Origin: Blastopirellula marina DSM 3645
GTDB taxonomy: Bacteria; Planctomycetota; Planctomycetia; Pirellulales; Pirellulaceae
Direction: 5' to 3'
DNA: 64,000 nucleotides
NCBI RefSeq assembly: GCF_000153105.1
Contig: NZ_CH672376.1
Coordinates: forward strand, 4,004,485 to 4,068,484
Below the pieces are notes generated by a model. That model was given only the letters and a program-made list of their open reading frames with translations, ran no database searches and was not told the DNA's origin. This document shows, in pieces, positions 28,348 to 39,299 of the stretch (positions are counted from its first letter, which is position 1; every line of letters begins with the position of its first letter). Both the position numbers and the translations under genes were made by a program.

Positions 28348-29076
28348 ATGGGACGAAGTTTCGAGAACCGGAAGCACTCTATCGCCAAGACGGCGGCTCA
28401 GAAGACCAAACTCTATTCCAAATACGGGAAAATGATCTATGTGGCCGCCAAGAACGGCGTGCCCGACCCCGAGTTGAACGGGTCGCTGAAAAACATGATG
28501 GAAAAGGCCAAACGCGAGCAGGTCCCGGCTCACGTGATCGATAAAGCGATCGAAAAAGCCAAAGGCGCCGGCGGCGAGGACTATTCGGAATCGCGGTACG
28601 AAGGGTACGGGCCCGGGGGCTGTTCGGTGATTGTCGAATGTCTGACGGACAACGCCAACCGCACGATTACCGACGTCCGAAATTGCTTTACCAAAACCGG
28701 CTCGAAGCTGGGGAACGCCGGTTCGGTGGGTCATTTATTTGATCACTTGGCGATCTTCTCCTTCAAAGGCGAGGGGCAAGATCAGATTTTGGAAGCGATG
28801 CTAGAAGCGGACGTCAACGTCGAGGACGTGGAAGAAGAGGATGGCCAGCTGACGGTTTTCGCCGCCGCGAGCGACTATTTCAAAACCAAGCAGGCGCTGC
28901 AAGAAACGTTGCCCGATATTGATTTTGAAGTTCAGGAGATCGCCTACGTCCCCCAATCGCGCACCGAACTGAGCGAGGACGACGCGAAAATGTTCGAGAA
29001 GTTCATGGACCTGCTGCACGACTGCGAGGACGTGCAAAACGTCTATCACAACGCCCAACTGCCGGATCAGGAATAG
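28348..29076 (+). CDS. YebC/PmpR-family protein
   Basis: 242 residues, full length. The start MGRSFENRKHSIAKTAAQKT differs from the classic MAGHSKW opening and resembles the YeeN-like branch. Family segments include KMIYVAAKNG, NMMEKAKREQVPAHVIDKAI, YEGYGPGGCSVIVECLTDN and a C-terminal FMDLLHDCEDVQNVYHNAQ. YebC-family proteins have been described both as transcription regulators and, more recently, as ribosome-associated factors that relieve stalling; which applies here is unknown. It is a single gene, convergent with the DUF1501 gene nine bases away. Confidence 0.9.
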   Translation: MGRSFENRKHSIAKTAAQKTKLYSKYGKMIYVAAKNGVPDPELNGSLKNMMEKAKREQVPAHVIDKAIEKAKGAGGEDYSESRYEGYGPGGCSVIVECLTDNANRTITDVRNCFTKTGSKLGNAGSVGHLFDHLAIFSFKGEGQDQILEAMLEADVNVEDVEEEDGQLTVFAAASDYFKTKQALQETLPDIDFEVQEIAYVPQSRTELSEDDAKMFEKFMDLLHDCEDVQNVYHNAQLPDQE

Positions 29077-29085
29077 CCGCGGCGG

Positions 29086-30540
29086 TTACGCCAGCAATTC
29101 GCGAATGACTTGCGCCGGCTGACCGTCGGTGATGGTCTGCTCTCGGTCACCGCGACGGAAGCTCATCGTCTCGTGATCGAGCCCGAGCAGATGGAGGAGC
29201 GTCGCGTGGTAGTCAAAGTGATTGACGACCCCTTCGATCGCTTTGTGCCCCCACTCGTCGGTCTTGCCGTGGACGTGACCTGGGCGAAAACCGCCGCCGG
29301 CGACCCACATGCTAAAGCCATGCGTGTTGTGGTCACGGCCCGCTTTGGCGCGGCCGGCGTCGTTTTGAACGACCGGCAGGCGCCCCATTTCGCCACCCCA
29401 GTGAACCACCGTCGAATCGAGCAGCCCCCGCTGCTTTAGATCGGCGACCAGCGCCGCCGATGGCTTGTCGACCTTCTGACATGCCAACGGCAGACGCGAG
29501 ATGATGCTGCCGTGACTGTCCCAAAGTTGATTGGCCGTATAGACCTGCACAAAACGAACGCCGCGCTCAATCAAACGCCGCGCAATCAGACAACGACTGC
29601 CGTAATCCGCGGTCTCCTTTTGATCGATGCCGTACATCTTCTTAGTCGCTGCGGTCTCTTGCGAGAGATCCAAAGCGTCGGTAGCGGCCATTTGCATTTT
29701 GGCGGCCAGTTCGTAACTAGCCATCCGGGCCTGCAGGTCGGAAACGTCGGAGAACTGCTCTAGATGCTGGGCATTCAATTTCTGCAGAAACTCAATCGCT
29801 TGCGACTGCGTCTTCCCCTTCAGATGCGCCGGCGGCGTCAGGTCGAGAATCCGCGGCTCGCTCGGACGAACGACCGTGCCTTGATAGATTGACGGCAACC
29901 AACCGTTCGACCAATTTTCGACCCCCAAGACCGGCAGTTGACCGGGATCAATCAATGCGACGAACGCCGGCAAATTGTCGGCCTCGCTTCCCAGTGCGTA
30001 GGTCAACCAACTGCCGAGCGTCGGTCGTCCGGCCGAGATCCGGCCGCTTTGCAGGGCGCGAATCGATTGGCCATGATTGTTGACGCCGGTCTTCATCGAG
30101 CGAATCAGACAGATGTCGTCGGCCACTTGTTGCGTGTGCGGCAGCAACTCGGACAGCTCCATGCCGCACTGACCGCTAGGACTGAATTTGAACGGAGAGG
30201 CGAAGACTTTCGAGCTTGCCTGGGCGGCGTTGTCTTGTTTCAGCTCACCGGGGAAAACCTGACCATCGTACTTCGCCATCTCGGGCTTTGGATCGAACAG
30301 GTCATGATGGCTCGGCCCCCCTTGCATCCATAACGAAATCATCGCTTTCGCTTTAGGCGGCGAAGGCGGAACCTTGGGCGCGGTGTCAAATACCTGCGGC
30401 TCGATCGCCGGCTTGGCCTGCTCCGCCGCTAGCGCTTCCTGCTGCTGAAACCAAGCGAAGGCCAGCGAACTGACGCTCATCGCGCTGGTCGCGAGAAAGT
30501 GCCGACGACTTCCCGTCGCGTGGTCGAGTGGAGAATTCAT
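29086..30540 (-). CDS. Tat-exported DUF1501 protein
   Basis: 484 residues. The twin-arginine signal GSRRHFLATSAMSVSSLAFA is at about 10-29. DUF1501 (sulfatase-like alkaline-phosphatase fold) features include MISLWMQGGPSHHDLFDPKP, PHTQQVADDICLIRSMKT, RGVRFVQVYTANQLWDSHG and a C-terminal RDHNTHGFSMWVAGGGF and HLLGLDHE. It is the second gene of a minus-strand pair with the PSD1-type gene 14 bp upstream, the standard planctomycete pairing. A hydrolytic role is implied by fold only. Confidence 0.9.
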   Translation of the reverse strand: MNSPLDHATGSRRHFLATSAMSVSSLAFAWFQQQEALAAEQAKPAIEPQVFDTAPKVPPSPPKAKAMISLWMQGGPSHHDLFDPKPEMAKYDGQVFPGELKQDNAAQASSKVFASPFKFSPSGQCGMELSELLPHTQQVADDICLIRSMKTGVNNHGQSIRALQSGRISAGRPTLGSWLTYALGSEADNLPAFVALIDPGQLPVLGVENWSNGWLPSIYQGTVVRPSEPRILDLTPPAHLKGKTQSQAIEFLQKLNAQHLEQFSDVSDLQARMASYELAAKMQMAATDALDLSQETAATKKMYGIDQKETADYGSRCLIARRLIERGVRFVQVYTANQLWDSHGSIISRLPLACQKVDKPSAALVADLKQRGLLDSTVVHWGGEMGRLPVVQNDAGRAKAGRDHNTHGFSMWVAGGGFRPGHVHGKTDEWGHKAIEGVVNHFDYHATLLHLLGLDHETMSFRRGDREQTITDGQPAQVIRELLA

Positions 30541-30554
30541 GCGATTCGTTCTTC

Positions 30555-33176
30555 CTACTGCACGTACAGAAATTCGTTGGAACTAAGCAATACCTGACAC
30601 AAGACGGCCAGCGCCTCCTCCTCCGCCGATTTTGCCGCCGGCTTGTCACCCTGCGGCTGGTAGGCGGGCTGCGATGCGAGACTCTCAACCAGTTGCTGGA
30701 TGAACGCCTGGGCGTCGGCAAGCTCCGCCGCCGCCATAGGTCGGCAGTAAATCAATCGCCAGGCAAGTTCGAGCTGCTGCTGTTGATCGTCGGGCCGTTC
30801 TTGAATCAGGCGGGTCGCAATTTTGCGGGAACGGTGAATCAGTTGTTCGCTGTTCAACATCAGCAACGATTGCGTCGCGTTGGTCGAAGGGCGACGTTGA
30901 TCGCAATTGGGACTCATCGTCGGCTGGTCGAAGGTCTCCATCAAGCTAAGGGGACGACTGCGGCGAACTTGAACGTAGATGCTGCGGCGGAGATCCTCTC
31001 CCTGCATGTCGATGACGGCGCCTGGTCGCCCAGCGTTCAGGTTTTCCTTACCAACAACGATCCGGCCCACCGTGTCGGGCATGACCGGAACCGGCGGCCC
31101 GAACTGCTGGGGATTTAACTCTCCCGAAATCGCTAACAGACTATCCCGAATCACCTCGGCCTCTAAGCGACGCAAGCGAGCTCCGCCGTACCAATGATTG
31201 TCAGGGTCCAGCTCTTGCAACGCGGGATTGTTACGAACCTGCTGTCGCCAAGCGTTCGACGAGAGAATGAGCCGATGCAAATGTTTCATGTCCCAACCGC
31301 TTTCGATAAATTCGGCGGCCAACCAATCGAGCAGTTCGGGATGGGTCGGCAGTTCTCCCAAGACGCCAAAATCGTTGGGCGTCGTCACCAAACCAACGCC
31401 AAAGTGATGCATCCAAACTCGATTCACAATCGCCCGGGCGGTCAGCGGGTGCTTCGCATCGGTCAGATATTCGGCCAGCGCCAAGCGTCGGCCGGTTGTC
31501 GGCAAGTGGGAAGATTGAGCCGGAATCTCGGCGAGCCCGGCCGATTCTCGGACGACCGTCAGTCCGGCAGGCTGCAACTCCTGCTTCGGCTGAGCATAGT
31601 CGCCGCGATAAAAGAGCCGCGTCGTAGGAACCTGGCCCGGCACTTCGGTCAACGCGCGAACATACTGTTGTTTCGGCTTGGCGGCGCGAACCTTGGCCGC
31701 TTCTTCCCCCATCTTCTTCAGCTCGTCGGCAGCTTTCCGGTTGTAGAGATAAAGGGAACCTGCGGTGACGTTGAGATGGGGATACTTTTGGAAGATCGCT
31801 TTTTGCTCCGTCGTTCGCTTGGCGGCGGCGGCGGCATGCGCGGCTCTGGCCAGTTCGTGCAACTCGGCCGGAACCTTGGCCAACTGTTCGTCGAACGTCG
31901 CCTGAATGAACTCGGCTCGCTTTTCGGCGACGGCGGCGTCGATCAACTTGGCTTCGGCCTCGATCTTTGCGGCGGCCTTACGATCGGCTTCCGTGTTCAA
32001 CGAAACAAGCCGTTGGTTGGGTCGCTTCCATTTTTGCCAGTCGAGCGCCGGCTCAAAGATCGCGCGAAAGCGAAAATAGTCGGCGTGTGAAATGGGATCG
32101 TAACGATGGTCATGGCACTGAGCACAGGAGAGCGTCATCGCCATCAACGAGGAAGAGACGATGTGCACCGTATCGGCGATCGTGTCGTTCCGCGCCATAT
32201 TCACGTCGTCAACGGCGCCGCCGGTTCCGTCAGGCGCCATGCGCAGGAAGCCGGTCGCCGAGAGCAGCTCGACATCGTCAGGCGAAAGATCATTCAGCGG
32301 CGACGTGATCAATTCGTCGCCGGCCAATTGCTCAGCAATGAATCGATCGAACGGCTTGTTGTCGTTAAACGCACGAATCACATAGTCGCGATAACGCCAA
32401 GCGTGCGGGCGTTCGGCGTCGATGTCGCTATACCCTTCGCTATCGGCGTAGCCGGCGACGTCCAACCAATGCCGTCCCCACCGCTCTCCGTAATGCGAAG
32501 ATGCGAGCAGTTTGTCGACCAGCTTGCTCCAATCCGCTTCGCCGCCGCTTGCTTGAAACTCGGCGACCAACTTGGTTTCGGGAGAAAGCCCGTGCAGATC
32601 CAACGTCAATCGTCGCACCAGCTTTTCAGGCGTCGCTTGCGGACTGAAGCGATGCCCATGCTGCTCCAACTTGGTCAGCAAAAATGCGTCGATCGGATTG
32701 GCGACATCTTCGGCATGTTGAACCGCCGGAACTGCCGGCCGTTGAATAGGCTGAAAGGACCAGTGCGCTCGCTCTTCTGCGGTGATCAGATACTCGTCGC
32801 CAAGCGTCGTAGGCTCAGGTCGCGCCGTTTTGGCGCCGGCCGCAATCCACTGCTTCACCACCGCCAACTCGGCTGGCGAAATCTGTTTACTTTCGTCGGG
32901 CGGCATCTCGTGCGACTCGAGCCGTTGATAAAGCAAACTGTCGGCCGGCTGCCCGGCGATAATCGCGGCGCCAGAGTCGCCCCCGGTCAGCATCCAGCGA
33001 ACCAGGCGCAAGTCGAGACCCCCTTCGGGATGCTCTTCTTCGCCGTGACAATGAAAGCAATGCTTTTTGAAGATCCCGCGGACATCCGATTCGAAATGAG
33101 GCTCGGCCTGGGCTGCGCAGGTCCCGGACAGAACGAACAGCAGCGCTGCGACGATTCCACGAGACATCATAATCAC
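30555..33176 (-). CDS. PSCyt1-DUF1549-DUF1553 secreted cytochrome-type protein
   Basis: 873 residues with a signal peptide (to about residue 24, ending AQAEP). The cytochrome-like N-terminal domain carries CFHCH at 40-44 with HPEGGLDLR after it. DUF1549 (about 150-370) includes [32 protein letters not shown] and [13 protein letters not shown], a second CxxCH. A helical linker of Lys/Ala/Glu follows. DUF1553 (about 560-830) includes [20 protein letters not shown] and [11 protein letters not shown]. It heads an operon with the DUF1501 gene. Function unknown. Confidence 0.92.
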   Translation of the reverse strand: MIMMSRGIVAALLFVLSGTCAAQAEPHFESDVRGIFKKHCFHCHGEEEHPEGGLDLRLVRWMLTGGDSGAAIIAGQPADSLLYQRLESHEMPPDESKQISPAELAVVKQWIAAGAKTARPEPTTLGDEYLITAEERAHWSFQPIQRPAVPAVQHAEDVANPIDAFLLTKLEQHGHRFSPQATPEKLVRRLTLDLHGLSPETKLVAEFQASGGEADWSKLVDKLLASSHYGERWGRHWLDVAGYADSEGYSDIDAERPHAWRYRDYVIRAFNDNKPFDRFIAEQLAGDELITSPLNDLSPDDVELLSATGFLRMAPDGTGGAVDDVNMARNDTIADTVHIVSSSLMAMTLSCAQCHDHRYDPISHADYFRFRAIFEPALDWQKWKRPNQRLVSLNTEADRKAAAKIEAEAKLIDAAVAEKRAEFIQATFDEQLAKVPAELHELARAAHAAAAAKRTTEQKAIFQKYPHLNVTAGSLYLYNRKAADELKKMGEEAAKVRAAKPKQQYVRALTEVPGQVPTTRLFYRGDYAQPKQELQPAGLTVVRESAGLAEIPAQSSHLPTTGRRLALAEYLTDAKHPLTARAIVNRVWMHHFGVGLVTTPNDFGVLGELPTHPELLDWLAAEFIESGWDMKHLHRLILSSNAWRQQVRNNPALQELDPDNHWYGGARLRRLEAEVIRDSLLAISGELNPQQFGPPVPVMPDTVGRIVVGKENLNAGRPGAVIDMQGEDLRRSIYVQVRRSRPLSLMETFDQPTMSPNCDQRRPSTNATQSLLMLNSEQLIHRSRKIATRLIQERPDDQQQQLELAWRLIYCRPMAAAELADAQAFIQQLVESLASQPAYQPQGDKPAAKSAEEEALAVLCQVLLSSNEFLYVQ

Positions 33177-33611
33177 CTGCGTTTACCCGGGCGGGATATT
33201 AGGGGGAAGACGGCGGCAGAAGATCGGGAGGAATGGCGGCGAGACCCTAAGTATAGTGACGAGCGCCGCGGGAGTCACCCCGAAAATGAGCTACCCACGC
33301 TAAGCGAAGCCGCGGTCAACCACCCACGACTGCTTCAGAAAAGAAACTTGCGACCTGACCCCGTTCCCGTTATTTTCCAACTACACGGCAATAAATCGCC
33401 TGCTTCGATCGTCTCTGTTTTCCAGGGCCGTTCTGCACGCCAAACGAGTCTTCGTTTCCCCAGAGAACCACGATCAATTCGCCTATTTTGCCCCCGCTAT
33501 CCTGCGTTTGACCACAACCTACCGCTGCATTGCTCATTCCTGCCAACTGTTGCACCCTGTCTGCTTGTTCGCGGCTACTCACTTCACATCTCCCCACCAG
33601 GGAATTGTTCT
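33177..33611. other. Divergent intergenic region
   Basis: These 435 bases separate the minus-strand PSD1 gene from the plus-strand DUF1552 gene and must carry both promoters. I see no gene. A plus-strand frame is open through it, but it continues antisense across the PSD1 gene and lacks coding features, so it is not an N-terminal extension of the DUF1552 protein. No strong promoter or palindrome stands out. Confidence 0.5.
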
Positions 33612-34931
33612 ATGCTTAATCGCAGAAATTTGCTGCAAAGCGCGGCCATGGGCGCTGGCGCCGCATTTTGCTCGTCTCTTTCGCTGAATATTGCGAAAGC
33701 AGCCGCGGCCCCCCAAAGCTCGCCGAAGCGAATTATCTTCTTTCTGCAAAACCAAGGTTTTGATCCGGCGACTTGCGTCCCTGCCGGCCTAAAGAGCAGC
33801 GCCTCGCTGGCCGATGTGACGCTGCCCGAACCGATCAGCCCTCTCGAACCGCACAAGCACAAGATCCACATTATCAACGGCCTGCATGGTCGACACACGA
33901 GCCCGTCTCACAGCGCCTATTTTGGCGCGCTTGGTGGTTATCGCGGCGGGATCGGCGTGGCGGCGTCGGCCGAGACGATCGATCATGTCGTCAGCCAACG
34001 CCTGCCCGAAACCATCCTGCCGCATCTTTGTATCGGCATGGACGCGCTCGAGAACATGGTGTCGCGACCTACGTTGGCGACCCTCTCGGCGACCGGCGCC
34101 GGCCAACCGATCTTCATGCACTCGAACCCGAACGATCTCTACCAGATGCTCTTCGGCGGCATCGCAACCGGCGACGTGAAGCGCCGGTTTGAAGCCCGGT
34201 CAAAAGTGCTCCGTCAAGTCGAACGACTCGCGAGCAACGGCGGCAAGACGCTGCCGGAACGTGATCGAGATCTTTATCGCAGCTATGTCGATGGCTTTCG
34301 CGAGATGAACGGCCTGCGTCAGCGGTTGGGCGAAGTATCGGATCATCTGCAGAAATTCGCACCGGTCTACGGCGACAAATTTCTGAAACCGAAGTTCGAA
34401 ACCGACTGGCACGATTCCCTGCTCGATATCGGCATCGCGGCGCTGCAGGCCGGTCTAACGAATACCCTGACCATCGGCTCTGGCCGCGGAGAAATCTTTG
34501 GCTCTTGGAAAGGGCTGGGCGTTGTCGAAGCAGGTCACAATCTGGGACACATGGAGCAGCCCGACAATCCGATCTGGATCAAGATTCGGCAATACAACTG
34601 TCAGATGCTGGTCAAGCTGATGGAATCGCTAGAAGCGATGCCCGAAGGGAACGGCACGATGATGGACAACACGTTGATCGTGTACACCAGCAATAATGCC
34701 GATAAGCAGCACACCGGCGGGGCTAACTGGCCCTTTATTCTGCTAGGGAATTGCGGCGGACGATTGAAGACGGGTCAGTTTACGCAGCTCGACGGCAAGC
34801 GCCCCATCAATGCGCTTTACACAACGCTGTTGCATGCGATCGCCGCGCCTCGCGATCGATTTAACATGGATGACAGCGCCGCTCGGACGCTCGATCCGAA
34901 GGTCGGCCCGATCGAAGAACTGTTCGCCTAA
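33612..34931 (+). CDS. Tat-exported DUF1552 protein
   Basis: 439 residues from the ATG at 33612, chosen because [20 protein letters not shown] is a complete twin-arginine signal and a GGAATTG site lies upstream. The body has [51 protein letters not shown] (in place of the usual ALRTDSTR segment) and [16 protein letters not shown]. It is more distant from the other DUF1552 proteins of the window. Unlike the other modules it precedes its DUF1592-type partner. Confidence 0.85.
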   Translation: MLNRRNLLQSAAMGAGAAFCSSLSLNIAKAAAAPQSSPKRIIFFLQNQGFDPATCVPAGLKSSASLADVTLPEPISPLEPHKHKIHIINGLHGRHTSPSHSAYFGALGGYRGGIGVAASAETIDHVVSQRLPETILPHLCIGMDALENMVSRPTLATLSATGAGQPIFMHSNPNDLYQMLFGGIATGDVKRRFEARSKVLRQVERLASNGGKTLPERDRDLYRSYVDGFREMNGLRQRLGEVSDHLQKFAPVYGDKFLKPKFETDWHDSLLDIGIAALQAGLTNTLTIGSGRGEIFGSWKGLGVVEAGHNLGHMEQPDNPIWIKIRQYNCQMLVKLMESLEAMPEGNGTMMDNTLIVYTSNNADKQHTGGANWPFILLGNCGGRLKTGQFTQLDGKRPINALYTTLLHAIAAPRDRFNMDDSAARTLDPKVGPIEELFA

Positions 34932-34981
34932 AACCGCGGAATGTCGGGCCACGCAGAGACTCTGAGACAGACGGTAAAAAC

Positions 34982-37369
34982 ATGACCAAGACCTTGGCGC
35001 GGCTCGCTTGTTGGCTGATCTGGACCGCGATGATTGCGGCCGTTCATGCAGAGGATGCGATCCACTCGCCATCGTTCGCCCAAACCTTCGTGCAAAAGTA
35101 TTGCATCGACTGCCATGGCGCGGATACGCCAGAAGCCGATCTGGCGCTGCATGAACTCACTTCGGTCGAAGCCGATAACGCTCAGCTGTGGCAAACCGTT
35201 TGGGAGCAAGTCGCGCTCAAACAAATGCCGCCGACGTACGAGAGCAATCAACCGAGCGTAATGGAGCGGCTGCAGCTCTCGAACTGGATCACCAGTAATC
35301 TCGAGCGCGCCCTCCAAGACCAAGGGGGATTTCAAACCCACTTGGTTCCGGCCAAGGGAAATCACCTGGATCATGAACTGTTGTTTGGCCCCCTGCCGGC
35401 TGGATTAGAACCAACCTCGACACCGGCGCGGATTTGGCGAATTCATCCCCAGGAACATCTCACGCGGTTGAATGAACTGATCAATCGAGAGCCTGACTTC
35501 AATCCGCAGCGCCCTGGATTGCGGACCCGCGGCGACCAGATCGGTCCGAATGAAGATGGTGAAATCAAAGTCTACTACGGGCTCGACCGCGTCATCGGCT
35601 GGGTCGGCGGAACGGCCGCATACGCCGCCGCGATCACCGGCTTTCCGCCGATGCTAAGCACCGACGATCATCATGGACTGCGAAACTATCCGATCCTCTA
35701 CTCGGTCAACGGCGCCGAAGCCGTTCAGATCGCCGGCAACGCCGAGGACATCCTCCACTTCATGGCCTACGGCCCCAATGCCGAGCCGTATCAGTTTGCC
35801 GACAAAGTCAGCCAGATCGATCGAAAGTACAAGCACGAAAGTTTGCGTGGATTGAGCCAAAGCTTGTTCTACGGCAAGTCGGTCAAGCGTCCCCTGACGC
35901 CGGTCTATGACCTGATGCACGAACCAGGCGTCTCGGACGAGAAACTAACGGCGGCGGTCAACTACCTGTTCGAGTCGCTGACGTTGCGACCACCTACCGA
36001 GCAGGAAACGGCGACCTATGTTGATTTGGCGCGTCAGTCCATCGCCGATCTCGGCAAAGAAGAAGGCGCGATCCTGGGGCTGACTCCCATTTTCCTGGAT
36101 CGCGACGCGCTCTTCCGGCCAGAACTCGCCGAAGAGGGAACGCCCGACCAGTATGGCCGCGTGATGCTGCAGGGTCATGAATTAGCGTTAGCGGTGAACG
36201 CAGCGTTTTGCTACATCGCTCCGGACAAGTCTCTCACGCAAGCCGTGAAAGAGGGGCGGTTGCAGACCCGCGAGGATGTCGAGCGCGAGGTCGAGCGGAT
36301 CCTGCAAGACGACACGATTCGCAAACCGCGCGTGCTGCAGTTCTTTCGCGAGTATTTTGACTACGACCGCGCCGGCTACATCTGCAAAGACACCCGAGCT
36401 TTGATCACCGCAGGGGGCGACAACAAAGCGCAAGCCTACTACCGGACGATGTTCGGCATGACGGCCAACACCGATCGCTTGATCGAATTGATTCTTCAAG
36501 AGGACAAACAGGTCCTTTACGAACTGTTGACGACCGATCGCGTCGTTTATGACGCCAATCAAGATAAACGGTACTTTGGCGAGTTTGTCGGCAAAGCCAA
36601 GTCTCGATCCAAGACCATCGAAAAAGCGCCTGCGACCGCCCCCAAGAAGAAGGCCCCTGCTCTTCCCAATACGATTCGCGCCGCCCAGCTTCCGCCGGGC
36701 GACCCAATCCATGTGCGGATCGCGCAAGTTATCACGCCGGTGAAAACCGAAAGATCGTTGACGACGCTCCCTGCCGAACAACGCATGGGAATCCTCACGC
36801 ACCCGAGCTGGCTGGTCTCGCATTCAGACGCGATGGACAACCACGCGATATTGCGGGGACGTTGGATTCGCGAACGGTTGCTCGGCGGAGCGGTTCCCGA
36901 TGTGCCGATCACGGTGAACGCGATGCTGCCGGTTGAACCGCGCGAAACGCTCCGCCATCGAATGCGGGTCACGCGTGAAGAATATTGCTGGAAGTGCCAT
37001 CAAAAGATGGATCCGTTGGGCCTGCCGTTTGAGATGTTCAATCATATCGGACTCTATCGCACCCAAGACCACGACAAGCCGGTCGATGCGACCGGCGAGA
37101 TCATTGACAGCGGCGAGCCGAGCTTGGACGGCCCGGTCGACAACGCGCTCGACATGATCCGCAAACTGGCCGAAAGCGAACGCGTCAAGCAGGTCTTCGT
37201 CCGTCACGCGTTCCGTTTCTGGATCGGCCGCAACGAGACGATCAACGATGCGCCGGTTCTGCAAGACGCCTACCGAGCTTACGAAGAGAGTGAAGGGAGC
37301 ATGAACGCATTGCTGACCTCGCTCCTCACGTCGGACGCGTTTCTCTACCGACACGTTGATCGACCATAG
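34982..37369 (+). CDS. Secreted cytochrome-type protein with DUF1592/DUF1588-like domains
   Basis: 795 residues with a signal peptide (to about residue 23) and a heme motif YCIDCH at 40-45. The middle contains LRPPTEQETATYVDLA and a DUF1592-like region around 400-520 (FREYFDYDRAGYICKD). The C-terminal DUF1588-like part has a second heme motif CWKCH followed by QKMDPLGLPFEMFNHIGLYR. A lysine- and alanine-rich insert lies near residues 540-565. No clear DUF1587 domain is visible, so it is a divergent branch. It lies 50 bp after the DUF1552 gene and is presumably co-transcribed. Confidence 0.82.
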   Translation: MTKTLARLACWLIWTAMIAAVHAEDAIHSPSFAQTFVQKYCIDCHGADTPEADLALHELTSVEADNAQLWQTVWEQVALKQMPPTYESNQPSVMERLQLSNWITSNLERALQDQGGFQTHLVPAKGNHLDHELLFGPLPAGLEPTSTPARIWRIHPQEHLTRLNELINREPDFNPQRPGLRTRGDQIGPNEDGEIKVYYGLDRVIGWVGGTAAYAAAITGFPPMLSTDDHHGLRNYPILYSVNGAEAVQIAGNAEDILHFMAYGPNAEPYQFADKVSQIDRKYKHESLRGLSQSLFYGKSVKRPLTPVYDLMHEPGVSDEKLTAAVNYLFESLTLRPPTEQETATYVDLARQSIADLGKEEGAILGLTPIFLDRDALFRPELAEEGTPDQYGRVMLQGHELALAVNAAFCYIAPDKSLTQAVKEGRLQTREDVEREVERILQDDTIRKPRVLQFFREYFDYDRAGYICKDTRALITAGGDNKAQAYYRTMFGMTANTDRLIELILQEDKQVLYELLTTDRVVYDANQDKRYFGEFVGKAKSRSKTIEKAPATAPKKKAPALPNTIRAAQLPPGDPIHVRIAQVITPVKTERSLTTLPAEQRMGILTHPSWLVSHSDAMDNHAILRGRWIRERLLGGAVPDVPITVNAMLPVEPRETLRHRMRVTREEYCWKCHQKMDPLGLPFEMFNHIGLYRTQDHDKPVDATGEIIDSGEPSLDGPVDNALDMIRKLAESERVKQVFVRHAFRFWIGRNETINDAPVLQDAYRAYEESEGSMNALLTSLLTSDAFLYRHVDRP

Positions 37370-37475
37370 TCGGCCCCATACAGTGACCGGGTGGCCCGAC
37401 CAGCATGACGCGACGCCTCTGCTATAATCGATCGGTATCGGCTCACAGTTCGTTACGCAAACAGGTCGGAAATTA

Positions 37476-39179
37476 ATGGCTCGCATCGCAGTTCTCTTGA
37501 CGGGATGCTTTCTCATGTTCGCCGTGCCGGTCGCGCAGGCCGAAGAGCCCCAGTCGACGGCCTCCAAGTCCGAGCTCGCACTCTGGCCGGGAGCGACCTC
37601 TTTGACGCTGGGGCGTGACGATGCCGGGAAGAGCGTGATCGCTTGGATCGACTCCCGTGCGCTCGATCCGCTTGGCAAAGGTGCGCTGGCGTTTGTCGTT
37701 TTCGACGAAGCCGCCGACGAAGATCCCAGCGGCCAACATGCGCTGCGAATGCATGAGACGCTGCGTCAGACATTTGGCGAGGATGTACGTTGCGTGATGG
37801 TCTACGGCGGACCAGGGCAGAAGTATCCGCCCTCAGGTTCCGCTTATAACACGCCGCGGGAACGAATGGCGGCGACCATTTGGCGCGCGATCGGTTGGCT
37901 AGGGCCCGATCTGGTCGTCGAATGCACGCCGGAGGATGTCGACTTGAACGACGCTTCGATGCTCTGGAAAGCGGTCGCCGTTCAGCCGGCGGCGCCCATC
38001 GGAACCGTCCCCTCAGCGCTGGTCCGAATTTCGGAAAATACGGGCCCCGCCGCCGCGCAACCGCAGCAGCAGATTACGTTCGCTTGGCAACCGACTCCAC
38101 TTCCCGAAAAGTTAGGCGTCTCTCCATTGCGGGCAGAGTTGCAACAACGCCTGCGGCGCACGCCGGCGAAATGTGCCGAACAATTAGCGGCCGTTTACGG
38201 TCATGATTTGAAGAACATCATGTATCAACCGGCGCTCGCCGTTATGGCCCGTCTCGATCTGGCGGCGCAGTTGGACGATTCAAGCGTAGCGGTGGAGATC
38301 GAGAAGGTTGTCGAGCCCTGGCTGCAAAAGTCGTCCGCTCCCAAAGACTCTAAGCAAAAGGGAGTCAACGGCAGCGCCAATGCTGGCCATCTGGTCTTCG
38401 CGGCGTGGGCCGAGCAAACCGGCGACCCCCGAGCGATCGAGTTGGTCCGCCGCGTCGCCGACCAGGCGTTTGATTCGCAAGGCCAGCCGCTGTCGGCGAT
38501 GCCGGGCCACAGTGAAATGAGCGACGCCGTCTTTATGGCCTGTCCGATACTTACATCCGCCGGGCGCCTAACCGGGGAAGAAAAATATCTCGACATGGCG
38601 CAGCGGCAACTGCAGTTCATGCAAAAGCTCTGTCTCCGCAGCGATGGTCTCTACCGGCATTCTCCACTCTGCGAAGCGGCTTGGGGTCGCGGCAATGGGT
38701 TTCCGATGCTGGGACTAGCGCTGGCGATCACCGATCTCGAAGCGATCGAGCACGACGAATCCAAAGAAAAGTCGCTACGTGAACGAGCGACGCAGCTCAA
38801 ACAAGCGCTGCTCAAAAATCTACAACGCCATGCTGAAGCGCTGCTCCCCCATCAAGACCCTACCGGGATGTGGCGCCAGGTCATCGACGAGCCATCCGCC
38901 TATCGCGAAATGACGGCGACCTGCATGATCGGCTTCACGCTCCAGCGCGGGATAGACCGCAGCTGGCTCGACGCCGAGCGTTTTCAATCGAGCGTCGATC
39001 AAGCCTGGTCCGCCGTTTCCAAACGCTGCGGCGCCGACGGCGTCCTCTTCGATGTCTGTACCGGCACCGGAAAAATGAAGTCGCTGCAAGCCTACTTCGA
39101 TCGGACTGCGATTCTTGCCCGCGACGAACGGGGCGGAGCGATGGCGCTGTTGTTCGCCGTTGAGCGGATGCGGAATTGA
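37476..39179 (+). CDS. Secreted two-domain protein with GH88/GH105-like C-terminal domain
   Basis: 567 residues, signal peptide to about residue 22 (AQAEE). Residues about 25-200 form an alpha/beta domain of unclear family (MVYGGPGQKYPPSG, LGPDLVVECTPEDVDL). Residues about 230-560 resemble the (alpha/alpha)6 barrel of unsaturated uronyl hydrolases: HSEMSDAVFMACPILTSAGR, CEAAWGRGNGFPMLGLALAI and DPTGMWRQVIDEPSAYREMT. If active it would cleave unsaturated glucuronyl or galacturonyl ends of polysaccharide fragments. A TATAAT at 37423-37428 may be part of its promoter. Confidence 0.7.
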   Translation: MARIAVLLTGCFLMFAVPVAQAEEPQSTASKSELALWPGATSLTLGRDDAGKSVIAWIDSRALDPLGKGALAFVVFDEAADEDPSGQHALRMHETLRQTFGEDVRCVMVYGGPGQKYPPSGSAYNTPRERMAATIWRAIGWLGPDLVVECTPEDVDLNDASMLWKAVAVQPAAPIGTVPSALVRISENTGPAAAQPQQQITFAWQPTPLPEKLGVSPLRAELQQRLRRTPAKCAEQLAAVYGHDLKNIMYQPALAVMARLDLAAQLDDSSVAVEIEKVVEPWLQKSSAPKDSKQKGVNGSANAGHLVFAAWAEQTGDPRAIELVRRVADQAFDSQGQPLSAMPGHSEMSDAVFMACPILTSAGRLTGEEKYLDMAQRQLQFMQKLCLRSDGLYRHSPLCEAAWGRGNGFPMLGLALAITDLEAIEHDESKEKSLRERATQLKQALLKNLQRHAEALLPHQDPTGMWRQVIDEPSAYREMTATCMIGFTLQRGIDRSWLDAERFQSSVDQAWSAVSKRCGADGVLFDVCTGTGKMKSLQAYFDRTAILARDERGGAMALLFAVERMRN

Positions 39180-39299
39180 GATCGATCGCCTAGGGGCTCC
39201 CTTTTGGTGCTCCCAGCTTCCCACTTACGCGTCCGCAGCTTAAAAAGAGGATAGTCGCGATTCCATCTGCGAAACATTCCGAGTCAAGGAGACCGTCGA

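Noticed and set aside
32106..33611. Possible 500-residue N-terminal extension of the DUF1552 protein at 33612
   Set aside because: The frame runs antisense through the PSD1-type gene, its translation is arginine- and glutamine-rich shadow sequence, and a complete Tat signal begins at 33612.
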